Notes under the pieces: model-generated | What the model saw: the letters and a program-made list of their open reading frames with translations, nothing else | Told to the model about the DNA's origin: nothing | Database searches by the model: none | Shown here: piece after piece, positions 44,221-53,662 of the stretch | Position numbering within the stretch: the first letter of the stretch is position 1 | Layout of the letters: each line of letters starts with the position of its first letter | Translations under genes and position numbers: made by a program | Assembly (NCBI GenBank): GCA_041494245.1 | Contig: JBGQAK010000008.1 | Location: 1-64,000 of the forward strand | DNA from: RBG-13-68-16 sp041494245 | Lineage (GTDB): Bacteria; Acidobacteriota; Thermoanaerobaculia; Thermoanaerobaculales; Thermoanaerobaculaceae | Length of the DNA: 64,000 nucleotides | Direction: 5' to 3'

Positions 44221-46316
44221 CGCTCGCGCTGTCAAGCCCGCTGTCGGCGATCAAAGGCGTGGGCGCCGCGGCCGAGCGGGCGTTGCTCGGGGAGGGCATC
44301 GGGTGCGTCGGAGACCTTCTCTGGGCGCTTCCCCACCGCTACGAGGACAGGTCGAACCCGCGCCGCATCGTCTCGCTCACCGCCCCAGACGTCACCGTGA
44401 CCGTGGTGGGCCGTCTGGTCCAGCTCGTGGAGCGGCGCGCCCGCAACAGGCGCCTGAGAATCGTTGAGGCGGTCGTGGACGACGGCACCGGCTCGCTGGC
44501 GGTGGTGTGGTTTAACCAGCCATACCTCGCCTCGACGCTTCACGAGGGGATGAGGGTGTGGCTCTACGGTACGCTGCGCCCGGCGCGCAGCGGCTGGGGC
44601 CTGCAGCTCGTGTCCCCGGAATGGGAGGTCGAGGACGAGGAGGAGTCGCCGGTCCACCTCGGGCGGATCGTGCCGATGTACCGCCGCGTGGGGAAGTTCA
44701 GCGGGCGGCGGGTGCGCACGCTGATGGCGCGGGTGCTCGATGGCCTGGGGGAGATCCCCGACGCGCTCGGGCCCCATTTGCCGCACGATCTCGGCCTGCC
44801 TCCCCTGGGGGATGCCCTGCGGAGGGTCCACTTCCCGTCGCCACCGGCGGACGAGAGCCGGCTGGGGGAGTTCCTCGAGGAGCTCGCACAGCGTAGAACG
44901 GCGGATCACCGGCGCCTCGCCTTCGAGGAGCTTCTGGCCCTCGCGGTCGTGCTGGAGCGGGAGCGCAGGCGGCGCCACGGACAAAAGGTCGTCCCGTGCG
45001 CCGTGACCGACGAGATCCGTGAGAGCGCCAGGCACGTGTTGCCGTTCCGCCTCACCGAGGCGCAGCGCAGGGTCCTGGCCGAGATCGTGTCCGACCTGCA
45101 GCGCGCCTACCCGATGGCCCGTCTCCTCCAGGGCGACGTGGGCTCGGGCAAGACCATCGTCGCGGTGCTCTCGGCGCTGGTCGTTCTGGCCTCTGGCCAC
45201 CAGGTCGCGATGCTGGCGCCCACCGAGCTGCTGGCCCAGCAGCACCACGCCACGCTGACCCGCCTCCTGCAGCCGACTCCGTACCGCCCTGAGCTGCTCA
45301 TCGGATCGCTGCCCGCCGCGGAGAAGCAGAGGGTGAGGCGCGCTCTGGAGGAGGGCTCCGCCAACCTGGTCGTCGGCACGCACGCCCTGATCGAGGATAC
45401 GGTCGTGTTCGGGCGGCTCGGCCTGGCGATCATCGACGAGCAGCATCGCTTCGGGGTGGCGCAACGACAGGCGATGCTCGAGAAGGGGGGGGCGCCGCAT
45501 CTGCTGGTGATGACCGCGACGCCGATCCCGCGCTCGCTCGCGCTCTCGCTCTACGGGGACCTCGAGGTCTCGGTCCTCGACGAGATGCCTCCGGGCCGGA
45601 CCCCGGTTCGGACGGTGCTGCGCAACGACGCGTCGCGACCGAAGCTGGCCGAGTTTCTCCGCCGGGAGGTGGCGGACGGCGGGCAGGCGTACTGGGTCTT
45701 CCCGCTGATCGAAGAGTCCGACAAGATCTTGGCGCGAGCCATCGCGAGCCACGCGCGTGCCGTCCGAACGTCGCTCCCGGAGGTGCGCGTCGAGGTCGTG
45801 CACGGGCGGACTCCTGCCGCCGAGCGGGAGGCGGTGATGAACGCCTTCGCGGCAGGGGAGATCGGCGTGCTCTGCGCGACCACCGTGATCGAGGTCGGGG
45901 TGGACGTGCCAAACGCCTCCGTGATGGTGATCGAGAACGCCGAGCGTTTCGGGCTGGCGCAGCTCCACCAGCTGCGCGGCCGCGTGGGACGGGGCCGGCG
46001 TCGCTCGTTCTGCGTGCTCCTGACCGGCCCCGAGTCCTCGCCCGAGGCGCACCGGCGCCTGGAGCTCCTGGCCTCCACGACCGACGGGTTTCGCATCGCA
46101 GAGGAGGACTTCCGGCTCCGCGGTCCGGGGGAGTTCACGGGGCTGCGGCAGTGGGGGAGGCCGGAGTTCAGGGTGGCCAGCCTCTGGCTGCACCGCCGCG
46201 AACTGGAGGCGGCGCGCGCGCTGGCAGCGGCGGCCGCAGGGCACGACCGGCTCGAGGTGCTCGCCCGCGCCGTCCGCTGCCCCGGCTTACTGGGGCCTGC
46301 GGTTCCGACGGCCTGA
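44217..46316 (+). CDS. recG: ATP-dependent DNA helicase RecG
   Basis: Branch-migrates stalled forks and recombination intermediates. The N-terminal wedge/OB region (~1-220) is followed by helicase motifs I (LLQGDVGSGKTIVAVL, ~300), II (AIIDEQHRFGVAQR), III (TATPIPRSLALSL) and V-VI (ATTVIEVGVDVPNASVMVI, QLHQLRGRVGRG). Length 699 is typical. Its ATG at 44217 lies within the stop of the cNMP-FHA gene, making a coupled group of ldcA-like, cNMP-FHA and recG. No separate promoter is visible. Confidence 0.96.
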   Translation: MTLALSSPLSAIKGVGAAAERALLGEGIGCVGDLLWALPHRYEDRSNPRRIVSLTAPDVTVTVVGRLVQLVERRARNRRLRIVEAVVDDGTGSLAVVWFNQPYLASTLHEGMRVWLYGTLRPARSGWGLQLVSPEWEVEDEEESPVHLGRIVPMYRRVGKFSGRRVRTLMARVLDGLGEIPDALGPHLPHDLGLPPLGDALRRVHFPSPPADESRLGEFLEELAQRRTADHRRLAFEELLALAVVLERERRRRHGQKVVPCAVTDEIRESARHVLPFRLTEAQRRVLAEIVSDLQRAYPMARLLQGDVGSGKTIVAVLSALVVLASGHQVAMLAPTELLAQQHHATLTRLLQPTPYRPELLIGSLPAAEKQRVRRALEEGSANLVVGTHALIEDTVVFGRLGLAIIDEQHRFGVAQRQAMLEKGGAPHLLVMTATPIPRSLALSLYGDLEVSVLDEMPPGRTPVRTVLRNDASRPKLAEFLRREVADGGQAYWVFPLIEESDKILARAIASHARAVRTSLPEVRVEVVHGRTPAAEREAVMNAFAAGEIGVLCATTVIEVGVDVPNASVMVIENAERFGLAQLHQLRGRVGRGRRRSFCVLLTGPESSPEAHRRLELLASTTDGFRIAEEDFRLRGPGEFTGLRQWGRPEFRVASLWLHRRELEAARALAAAAAGHDRLEVLARAVRCPGLLGPAVPTA

Positions 46317-46373
46317 GCCGGGCGGCCCACCCTTGTGAGGCGCCACAAGCGCCAGCTCGACATGAATCGGAGA

Positions 46374-46379
46374 TAGAAT
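46374..46379 (+). promoter_or_regulatory. -10 box of the pentapeptide-repeat gene
   Basis: TAGAAT ends 6 nt before ATG 46386, with no ribosome site between, as expected for a leaderless mRNA. No clear -35 was found. Confidence 0.5.
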
Positions 46380-46385
46380 CACGTC

Positions 46386-47852
46386 ATGGCAAACTTGGAA
46401 CATGTGCGGCTTCTGCTGACCCCGGACTGGGACCGGTGGCGGGCGGAGAACCCCAGGCTCCTGCCGGACCTGGTCGATGCGGACCTGCGCGGCAAGGATC
46501 TGCACGGGGTGGACCTCTCCCACTCGGTGCTCCTGCGTGCGGACCTCCGCGGCGCCAACCTCGCGGGCGCGTTCCTGGCGCACGCTCAGGTCGACGGGGC
46601 GTTCTTCACCGGCGCCGTGCTCGACGGTGCCGACTGTAGCGGCGTCCATTTCGACCTCCTTGACCTTCGTAACTGCTCCTTCAGGGAGGCCGTCCTGACC
46701 GGGGCCACGTTCCGCGGCTCCGACTTCACCGGCAGCAACCTCGAGGGCGCCAACCTGGCGCGGGTCAGCTTCGATGGAGCGATCCTCGACGGCGTCAACC
46801 TCACAGGCGCCGACATGTCGGGGGCGTCGTTCCGCGGGGTGCACCTGGAGAAGGCGGTACTGGCGAACGCGAAGCTCAAGGGGGCGGTACTCGAGGGCGT
46901 GATGCTCGAGGGCCTTGACCTCAGCGGTGCGGACCTGGAGGCCGTCCAGGGCACGCGCGTGCAGTTCCCAGACGCCAAGCTGGTCGGCGCCCGCCTCTTC
47001 AAGGCCGCACTTCGGGAGGCCAACTTCCTGCGGGCCAACCTGAAGGACGCCGACTTCGAGGGCGCCGACGTCTCCCACAGCACGTTCCGCCAGGCCAACC
47101 TGGAGGGTGCCCATTTCTTCAACTGCGAGGCCCAGGCGGCCGACTTCCGCGATGCAAACCTCCTCAATTGCGAATTCAACGGGACGCAGCTGGCAGCTTC
47201 CCAGCTTGTCGGGGTTGACTTCCGTGCCCTCAAGCTGATCGGCAGGGTCTCGTTCGTGCGCGCGAACCTCACCGGCGCCACCTTCGCGCGGTGCAACCTG
47301 CGCCTGTTCCGCTTCGAGCAGGCCCGCCTCGAGGGTGCCGACATGCGCGAGGTGAACCTCGAGAGCGCGAACCTCGACGGCGCCAACCTCACGGGAGCGA
47401 ACCTGCGCGACAGCCGCCTCCGCCAGGCATCGTTGGTGGGGGCCGTGTGCCTGGATGCGGACATCTCGGGCTGCGACTTCATCCTGGCCGACGTCCGGAA
47501 GGCGGACTTCGGGCGGGCCGACGTGCGGTTCTCGAGCTTCGTGGGCGCCAACTGCGCTCATACCCGCTTTGCCTTCGCCGATTGCCGGAAGGCCGACTTC
47601 ACGAAGGCCGCGGTGGGCACCGCCAACTTCTGGGGCTCGAAGATCGGTGGTGCAAAGCTGCCCGCTTCCGCGCTCCACTGGCAGCTCGGGCGCATCGTGA
47701 CCGCGATTCTCTCGAGTACGCAGCGCAAGCGGCAGGAGAGGGAGAAGCGCGAGCAGCAGCGGCGCATCCGCGAGACGGTCCGTCTGGTGCGCGACCTGGA
47801 GGAGAAGGACCCCCGGCTCAGGCGCCAGGCGCAGCGCACGGGCCGGAGCTGA
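46386..47852 (+). CDS. Pentapeptide-repeat protein
   Basis: A 488-residue protein built mainly of A(D/N)LxG-type pentapeptides (for example DLRGANLAGAF, ANLEGAHFF, ANLDGANLTGANLR), which wrap into a right-handed beta-helix like MfpA and Qnr. An N-terminal stretch (HVRLLLTPDWDRWRAENPRL) precedes them; the repeats run from ~30 to ~430, and the C-terminal ~60 residues are a charged coiled coil. Partners are unknown; the fold mimics DNA in some relatives, but a structural or protein-binding role is just as likely. It follows recG with its own -10 box at 46374. Confidence 0.9.
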   Translation: MANLEHVRLLLTPDWDRWRAENPRLLPDLVDADLRGKDLHGVDLSHSVLLRADLRGANLAGAFLAHAQVDGAFFTGAVLDGADCSGVHFDLLDLRNCSFREAVLTGATFRGSDFTGSNLEGANLARVSFDGAILDGVNLTGADMSGASFRGVHLEKAVLANAKLKGAVLEGVMLEGLDLSGADLEAVQGTRVQFPDAKLVGARLFKAALREANFLRANLKDADFEGADVSHSTFRQANLEGAHFFNCEAQAADFRDANLLNCEFNGTQLAASQLVGVDFRALKLIGRVSFVRANLTGATFARCNLRLFRFEQARLEGADMREVNLESANLDGANLTGANLRDSRLRQASLVGAVCLDADISGCDFILADVRKADFGRADVRFSSFVGANCAHTRFAFADCRKADFTKAAVGTANFWGSKIGGAKLPASALHWQLGRIVTAILSSTQRKRQEREKREQQRRIRETVRLVRDLEEKDPRLRRQAQRTGRS

Positions 47853-47916
47853 CTTTCGGAGCCGCCTGCGACGCATTGAACGGTGGCCTCCCGCGGAACA
47901 CCTGCGGATCGCCGGC

Positions 47917-48519
47917 CTACTCCCGGGTGTGCTCCGGCTTCTCGATGGCTCGGGTTTCCAACTCGAGCGGTCGTACCCGCACGAATGGCAGGTTTCGCGC
48001 CCGCCGCTGCATTTCGATGACTCCCGGAAGGGGTCCCGAAAAGGCACCCTTGACGGTGTAGGTGTAGGCGTGCTCGGGTGTGTAGAGCTCGGTTCCGCGC
48101 GCGGTCTGGTCGATCTGCTCATACTCCTGGATGCCCTCGCCTTCGACGCCCGGGGGGAGGCCGATCAGCAGCTTCTGCTTGATCGCGGAGGCAACCTCTT
48201 GAGAGAAGGCCTCCGCCGAGAAGCGGAGGCGGGCGCCCACGACCTCGTGCACCCCCTCGAGGTGCAGGCCGGCCTCCGGGCCCAGGCTGCGCAGGCCGGC
48301 GACCAGGGCCTCCTTGAGCCGCAGGCCGGCGAACACAAGGTGGTAGGAGCCTCGGGCGAAGAGCTCCAGCAAACGCTGTGAGAAACGGTTGGGCTCGAGG
48401 TCGAGGTCATGACCGAAAACCGCGCCCTCCCTTTTCTTCTGCGCGGCTTCGTAGCCGGCGACGAAGCCCTTGAGGGCATCCTCGGGACCCTTGACGATGA
48501 TCTCGTACCAGGCACTCAT
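47917..48519 (-). CDS. Hypothetical protein
   Basis: A 200-residue soluble protein that I do not recognise. It begins MSAWYEIIVKGPEDALKGFV and later has RGSYHLVFAGLRLKEALV, LHLEGVHEVVGARLRFS and HAYTYTVKGAFSGPLPGVIE. The alternating strand/helix pattern suggests a duplicated alpha-beta unit. There is no signal or membrane segment. GGGAG lies 8 nt before the ATG. Its start is 12 nt after the stop of the NhaD-like antiporter gene, so it is probably co-transcribed with it. Confidence 0.7.
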   Translation of the reverse strand: MSAWYEIIVKGPEDALKGFVAGYEAAQKKREGAVFGHDLDLEPNRFSQRLLELFARGSYHLVFAGLRLKEALVAGLRSLGPEAGLHLEGVHEVVGARLRFSAEAFSQEVASAIKQKLLIGLPPGVEGEGIQEYEQIDQTARGTELYTPEHAYTYTVKGAFSGPLPGVIEMQRRARNLPFVRVRPLELETRAIEKPEHTRE

Positions 48520-48531
48520 GCTCGCGGCTCC

Positions 48532-49959
48532 CTACCTGAAGAATACCCACGTCACGATGAGGAAGATCGGGACCAGGCACGTCAGCACGTAGCGCACGAT
48601 GTATCCGAAGAAAGATGGCATCTCCACCCCGGCTTCCTCGGCGATGGACTTCACCATGAAGTTGGGCGCGTTGCCGATGTACGTGTTGGCGCCCATGAAC
48701 ACGGCCCCGACCGCGATCGCCTGAAGGACTGAGTTGTGCTCGGCGATAAGGCGGAGAATGGCCTCCCTCTCCGGGACGCCGGGAAAGAGGCGCCCGAGCC
48801 CGAGAGCAAGGAACGAGAGGTAGGTGGGAGCGTTGTCCAGCACCGATGAGAGGAGTCCCGTGGCCCAGAAGAACTCTGCTGGGGTGTTCACGGAGCCTAC
48901 GAGGAATCCGAGAGCGCCGTGCTCCCCGGCGCGCAACATCAAGAGGGGCGGGATGATCGTGGTGAAGATGCCCGCGAAGAGGATCGCGACCTCGCGGATC
49001 GGACCCCAGCCGAACTCGTTCTTCTCCCGGATCCCGCGCCTGGTGGTCAGCCACGAAACCGCCGCAATGAGAAGCAGGACGGCATTGCGCAGGAGGCTGA
49101 CGAGATCCTGCGTGACACCCAACAGCGAGAAGGAGCCCAGGTGAAGGACACCGGAGGCGATCACGGCTGCCAGGGCGCCAGCGAGGAGGGCGAGGTTGTG
49201 CCAGCCCTCCACGCGTAGCGGTTCCCCGGGAGCGGCCCGCTCCGCGCGTACCGATGGGTCCTCCCTCCGCCAGTGGTACGTGTCGAGCGCTACGTAGACT
49301 CCCAGCGTGAGCGCGGTTACGAGGAGCATCTCCTTCCACAGAGAAACGGTCCAGAAGAAGGGAACCCCGTGCAGGAACCCGAGAAAGAGCGGCGGATCGC
49401 CCAGCGGGGTGAGAGCACCGCCGATGTTGGCCGCCAGGAAGATGAAGAACACAACCGTGTGCACCTTGCGCCGCCGCTCGCGGTTGGCCCGCAACAGCGG
49501 TCGTATGAGAAGGATCGCGGCCCCCGTGGTGCCGATCCAGGAGGCCAGGAACGTGGCGATGGCCAGGATCGCCGTATTCACGACCGGCGAGCCGCGCAAC
49601 GATCCGCGCAGGTGGATCCCCCCGCTGATCGTGAAAAGCGTCCCCAGCAGGATGACGAACGGGGCATAGTCCACGAGCGCCACGTGCAGGATCTCATGGG
49701 CGGCTATGGAGCCGTAGGCGGCGACCAGCGGCACTCCCAGCACTAGCGCCCAGGCAGCCGTGACCGCGGGGTAGTGGCGGTGCCAGAAACGCGGCGCCAG
49801 CAGAGGAAAGAGGGCGATCGAGAGCAGAATCCCCAGGAAGGGCGCGGCGCTCCACGCCGGCAGCGTCGTCCCAAGGTCGCTTGCGCCCTGAGCCGCGGCG
49901 CCCGGCCGCGACGCCAGCGCAACCAGGAGAACCGCGGCCGTCGTCGGGATTGCCCGCAT
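48532..49959 (-). CDS. NhaD-type sodium/proton antiporter
   Basis: Integral membrane transporter of the ion-transporter superfamily, exchanging Na+ for H+. After an N-terminal signal-like segment, ~11-12 hydrophobic helices are seen. Family motifs include LHVALVDYAPFVILLGTLFTISGGI, ASWIGTTGAAILLIRPLL, ANIGGALTPLGDPPLFLGFL and SSVLDNAPTYLSFL; the SVLDNAP element is typical of NhaD-like carriers. Length 475 is usual. The ribosome site is GAGGTCACAA. It is divergent from nnr and followed 12 nt later by a small hypothetical gene. Ion specificity is inferred from the family. Confidence 0.9.
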   Translation of the reverse strand: MRAIPTTAAVLLVALASRPGAAAQGASDLGTTLPAWSAAPFLGILLSIALFPLLAPRFWHRHYPAVTAAWALVLGVPLVAAYGSIAAHEILHVALVDYAPFVILLGTLFTISGGIHLRGSLRGSPVVNTAILAIATFLASWIGTTGAAILLIRPLLRANRERRRKVHTVVFFIFLAANIGGALTPLGDPPLFLGFLHGVPFFWTVSLWKEMLLVTALTLGVYVALDTYHWRREDPSVRAERAAPGEPLRVEGWHNLALLAGALAAVIASGVLHLGSFSLLGVTQDLVSLLRNAVLLLIAAVSWLTTRRGIREKNEFGWGPIREVAILFAGIFTTIIPPLLMLRAGEHGALGFLVGSVNTPAEFFWATGLLSSVLDNAPTYLSFLALGLGRLFPGVPEREAILRLIAEHNSVLQAIAVGAVFMGANTYIGNAPNFMVKSIAEEAGVEMPSFFGYIVRYVLTCLVPIFLIVTWVFFR

Positions 49960-50162
49960 TTGTGACCTCGCTCCTGCTCGTTCGCCCGGCCGTGAAGCAG
50001 GGTGCCGGTGAGGCTACCACAGCCCCTGGGAGGCGTGAGGCACGGAGGACGGGACCTCCATGCCACGGCCGGCCATTCCGCGTTCGTGCGGTGCGTTCCG
50101 GCGTTGTAAACCTGCGTGCACGTTCCGGGGGAGGGGGTAGGATAGACGGGCAGGAGGACCCG

Positions 50163-51698
50163 ATGATCCCGGTGCTCGACAGCGACGAGATGCGCGAGGC
50201 CGATCGCATCACGATCAGGGAGCTGGGGCTGCCAGGCCTCGTGCTGATGGAGGCGGCCGCCGGCGCGGTGACCGAGGTGGTCGCCGAGAGGTTTCCCGGG
50301 GCGCGGCGCGTGGTCGTGGTGTGCGGACCGGGGAACAACGGGGGCGACGGCCTCGCGGTTGCCAGGCAGCTCCGTTGCAGGGGTTTCGAGGTAGACGCGG
50401 CCCTCCTGGCGAAGGACTCCGAGTTCAGAGGGGACGCGGGCGTGCAGCTCGAGCTGGCGCGCAGCTTCGGGGTGCCGGTCCGCCGGTGCGCCTCCTCGAC
50501 CCGGGCGCGCCTCGGCGCTCTCCTCCCGGGCGCGAGCGTGATCGTGGACGCGCTCTTCGGCACGGGTCTGGACCGGGCGCTCGAGGGGCGATTTGCCGAG
50601 GCCGTGGGCGTGCTCAACGCTTCAGGAATCCCGATCGTGGCGGTGGACCTCCCGTCCGGCCTGCAGGGCTCCTCGGCGGCGGTCGTTGGGGAGAGCGTGC
50701 AGGCCTCGGTGACGGTGACGTTCGCCGCGCCCAAGGTCGCCCACGTGCTGCCCCCCGCATGCTGGCGCTGCGGCGAGGTGGCGGTGGCCGAGATCGGAAT
50801 CCCGCCGTGGGTGGTTGCTCGGCAGGCGGGTCTCGGCCTTGTCGAGGAGGAGGACGTGGCGGCGTGGCTTCCGAGCCGTCCGGTGGACGCGCACAAGGGG
50901 CTCTTCGGCCACCTGCTGGTGGTGGCCGGGCGCGAGGGGAGGGCGGGAGCCGCGGCGCTCGCTGCGCGCGCCGCCGTGACGCTGGGCTCCGGCCTCGTGA
51001 CGGTCGCCACCGCCAGAGGCGCGATGCGGCCGATCCAGGCGCAGGTGCCCGAGGCGATGGTGGACCCGCTCCCCGCAGGGGCGGACGGCGCGGTGAGCGG
51101 CGAGGGGATCGAGGCGTCGCTGGGCAAGGCCACGGCGCTCGCGGTGGGACCCGGCCTCGGCCTCTCCGATGGCCCGCGCCGCCTGCTGGCAACGATCCTG
51201 GAGGAGTGGCGCGGGCCGCTTGTGCTGGATGCCGACGCGCTCACGCTGCTCGGCAGCGACCTGAAGGCGCTGCGGCGGCGCACGGCTCCGACGGTGCTGA
51301 CGCCGCACCCGGGGGAGCTCGGACGCCTGCTCGGGGTCGCGACGGCCGAGGTGGTGCACGACCGTCTGGGCGCCGCCAGGAGGGCGGCCGAGCGCAGCGG
51401 GGCGGTCGTCCTCGCAAAGGGCGCCCGCACCGTCATCGCGGGCGGGAGGGGCTGGACGCTGGTCAACCCGACCGGCACATCGGGCCTGGCCTCGGGGGGG
51501 GCGGGCGACGTCCTCACCGGCTCGGTGGGCGCCCTCCTCGCGCAAGGGTTGCCGGCACGCGAGGCGGCGGCGGCCGGTGCGTGGCTGCACGGACGCGCAG
51601 CGGAGCTGGCCGGCGAGCGGTTCGTGGGCGCGGTCCCCGCGGGTTCCCTTGTCGAGGAGCTGGCCAGGGCCGAGGCCGAGGTGCGTGGGCACGCGTGA
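50163..51698 (+). CDS. nnr: Bifunctional NAD(P)H-hydrate epimerase / ADP-dependent dehydratase
   Basis: Repairs damaged NADH/NADPH hydrates. The N-terminal YjeF_N (AIBP-like) epimerase has CGPGNNGGDGLAVARQL (~56-72), and the C-terminal YjeF_C kinase-fold dehydratase has KGLFGHLLVVAGREGRAGAA, ALAVGPGLG, VLDADALTLL and NPTGTSGLASGGAGDVLTG. The 511-residue fusion is the common bacterial arrangement. AGGAGG precedes the ATG at 50163; a TAGGAT box lies at 50138-50143. It overlaps tsaE by 4 nt (GTGA). The in-frame start at 49881 overlaps the antiporter gene and is not used. Confidence 0.93.
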   Translation: MIPVLDSDEMREADRITIRELGLPGLVLMEAAAGAVTEVVAERFPGARRVVVVCGPGNNGGDGLAVARQLRCRGFEVDAALLAKDSEFRGDAGVQLELARSFGVPVRRCASSTRARLGALLPGASVIVDALFGTGLDRALEGRFAEAVGVLNASGIPIVAVDLPSGLQGSSAAVVGESVQASVTVTFAAPKVAHVLPPACWRCGEVAVAEIGIPPWVVARQAGLGLVEEEDVAAWLPSRPVDAHKGLFGHLLVVAGREGRAGAAALAARAAVTLGSGLVTVATARGAMRPIQAQVPEAMVDPLPAGADGAVSGEGIEASLGKATALAVGPGLGLSDGPRRLLATILEEWRGPLVLDADALTLLGSDLKALRRRTAPTVLTPHPGELGRLLGVATAEVVHDRLGAARRAAERSGAVVLAKGARTVIAGGRGWTLVNPTGTSGLASGGAGDVLTGSVGALLAQGLPAREAAAAGAWLHGRAAELAGERFVGAVPAGSLVEELARAEAEVRGHA

Positions 51699-52177
51699 GC
51701 CGAGGCGACCTACCCCTTGGCGAGGTGCTCCCCGATGCGGCCGCAACCGAGGCGCTGGGCGGGCGCCTCGCCGCGCTTCTGGAGCCGGGCGATCTCGTCC
51801 TGCTCGAAGGGCCGCTCGGCACGGGCAAGACCACGCTGGTGCGCGGGCTGGTGGCGGCGTTGGGCGGGGACCCCGGCGAGGTGTGCTCGCCGACGTTCGT
51901 GCTGCTCGAGAGCTACGAGGTCCGCTGCAAGGCCATCGCCCGCGTCCACCACGCCGACCTGTACAGGCTGCGGGGGCGGGCTACCGCGCCGTGGGACGAG
52001 GTGGGACTCGGTGAGGCGCTCGAGGATCCGGCTGCGGTCACCGCGGTGGAGTGGCCGGAGGAGTGGGCGTGGCTGGGGGCGTTGGCGTCCCGGGTCCTGA
52101 GGGTACGCCTCGCCCATCACGCCGGAGGGCGCGAGGCCGACGTTTCCCTCGAGACAAGTGGCGGAGCGGGACCCTGA
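51695..52177 (+). CDS. tsaE: tRNA threonylcarbamoyladenosine biosynthesis ATPase TsaE
   Basis: ATPase that drives turnover of the TsaBD complex making t6A37 in ANN-decoding tRNAs. Seen: Walker A LLEGPLGTGKTTLVRGL (~37-53), the switch SPTFVLLESYE, HADLYRL and the family DEVGLGEALEDPAAVTAVEW. The length of 160 is normal. The GTG start sits inside the nnr stop (GTGA), so it is translationally coupled. It ends 18 nt from the convergent pilT-like gene. Confidence 0.93.
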   Translation: MSRGDLPLGEVLPDAAATEALGGRLAALLEPGDLVLLEGPLGTGKTTLVRGLVAALGGDPGEVCSPTFVLLESYEVRCKAIARVHHADLYRLRGRATAPWDEVGLGEALEDPAAVTAVEWPEEWAWLGALASRVLRVRLAHHAGGREADVSLETSGGAGP

Positions 52178-52195
52178 TCGCCGCTTGAGCCGTGT

Positions 52196-53656
52196 TTACT
52201 TCCTGAAGAACCCGGTCTGAGGCTTTTCGGCTGCCGGCTTGGGGCCGGCCGCGATCTGCTGGTTCAGGTCCCGGATCCGCTGGTTGAGGCCCTCGATGCG
52301 CGCCTCCGCGTCGCGTACCTGCCGGTCCCTCTCGACGCGCAGCGCCTCGAGTTCGTTGCGCAGGTCGGCGGCGGACATGCCCGAGCTCGCGATCTCCTGC
52401 TTGAGGCCCGCGAGGTGCTTCTCGAGCTGCGCGATCTGCTCGTCCTTCTCCTGCGTGCGCTGCTTCCAGCGTTCCTCCTGCTCGTCGTAGAGCTTCTTGA
52501 CCTCCATCAGCTCAACGATGCTGGCAAAGTCCGCGGGCGATGGTCCCATGCTGCCCTCCCGCTGCGCCTCCTCGATTTTCGGGAAGAGCTTGCGCAGCTT
52601 GAGCGAAAGGTCCTCGGCGTCGAGCGACTTCTCGCGTGCAACGTCGTACGTGATCGCGCCGTTCACAAGCAACGCGACCAGGCTCTGGTTCATGCTCTGC
52701 ATGCGGTAGTAGGCGACCGAGTTCTCGATCTCCTCGTGGATCGCCTTGATCTCGCCGTTCTCGATGTGCCTGGAGATCTTGGGCGAGTTGATCAGGATCT
52801 CGCACATCGGCAGCCGCCCCTGGCCGTCGGCGCGCTGGATCAGCTCCATGGAGACCACCGACCGGAGGACGAGCGCGAGCTGAGCGCGGATCTGCTCCTG
52901 CTGATCGGGTGGGAAGGAGTCGATGATGCGGTCGATCGTCTGGCTGGCGCTGTTGGTGTGCACGGTCGAGAACACGAGGTGGCCGGTTTCCGCCGCCGTG
53001 ATCACGGTCGAAACGGTATCCCGGTCGCGCATCTCTCCGACCATGATCACGTCGGGATCCTGGCGCATGCTGTTGCGCAGGGCTTCCTGGAACGCCGGGG
53101 TGTCGGTCCCGACCTCGCGCTGCGACACCGTGGCCATGTGGTCGGTGAACAGGAACTCGATCGGGTCCTCGATGGTCACGATGTGGCAGGGGCGGGTCTG
53201 AGCGATGTCCTGGATGATCGCGGCGAGCGTCGTGGACTTTCCCGACCCGGTCGGGCCGGTAACCAGCACCAGCCCCGCCGGGAAGTGGGCAAACGTCCTC
53301 ACGACCTCGGGCAGGTTCAGCTCGTCGTAGCTCCTGATCTCGAATGGAATGCGGCGGAACACCGCGGCCGTGGCCCCGCGTTGCTGGTAGATGTTGCAGC
53401 GGAAGCGCGCCAGACCGGCGACGCCGTACCCGATGTCAACCGACTGCTTGTCCTCGAACTTCTTACGCTGCAATGGGTTGAGGAGCGGCATCACCATGCC
53501 CTCGATGTCCTTGGGTTTGAGCGCCGGGTACTTGATGGCCACGAGCTTGCCCTGGAGCCTCACCAGGGGAGGGCGCGTAGGCTTGAGATGCAGGTCCGAG
53601 GCGCCCTTCTTCGTCATGAACTTGAGGAGGTCGTCGAGGGATGGGAGTGCATCCAT
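52196..53656 (-). CDS. pilT: PilT-type twitching ATPase with long C-terminal coiled coil
   Basis: Hexameric ATPase of the type IV pilus retraction class. Seen: the N-terminal PAS-like part (ASDLHLKPTRPPLVRLQGKL), Walker A GPTGSGKSTTLAAI (~128-141), Asp box, Walker B SMRQDPDVIMVGEMRDRDTV and the His box GHLVFSTVHTNSA. The AIRNLIRE-like C-terminal motif of classical PilT is not seen. Instead ~120 residues after ~365 are a charged coiled coil (KDEQIAQLEKHLAGLKQEIA, LRNELEALRVERDRQVRD), ending in GFFRK. A TTGACC-18-TAGATT promoter ends 6 nt before the ATG. No other pilus genes are in the window; retraction or another motor role is inferred. Confidence 0.85.
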   Translation of the reverse strand: MDALPSLDDLLKFMTKKGASDLHLKPTRPPLVRLQGKLVAIKYPALKPKDIEGMVMPLLNPLQRKKFEDKQSVDIGYGVAGLARFRCNIYQQRGATAAVFRRIPFEIRSYDELNLPEVVRTFAHFPAGLVLVTGPTGSGKSTTLAAIIQDIAQTRPCHIVTIEDPIEFLFTDHMATVSQREVGTDTPAFQEALRNSMRQDPDVIMVGEMRDRDTVSTVITAAETGHLVFSTVHTNSASQTIDRIIDSFPPDQQEQIRAQLALVLRSVVSMELIQRADGQGRLPMCEILINSPKISRHIENGEIKAIHEEIENSVAYYRMQSMNQSLVALLVNGAITYDVAREKSLDAEDLSLKLRKLFPKIEEAQREGSMGPSPADFASIVELMEVKKLYDEQEERWKQRTQEKDEQIAQLEKHLAGLKQEIASSGMSAADLRNELEALRVERDRQVRDAEARIEGLNQRIRDLNQQIAAGPKPAAEKPQTGFFRK

Positions 53657-53662
53657 TGTGGA

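Noticed and set aside
44232..46244. Minus-strand frame of 670 codons over recG
   Set aside because: Antisense shadow with no conserved motifs; recG motifs are on the plus strand.
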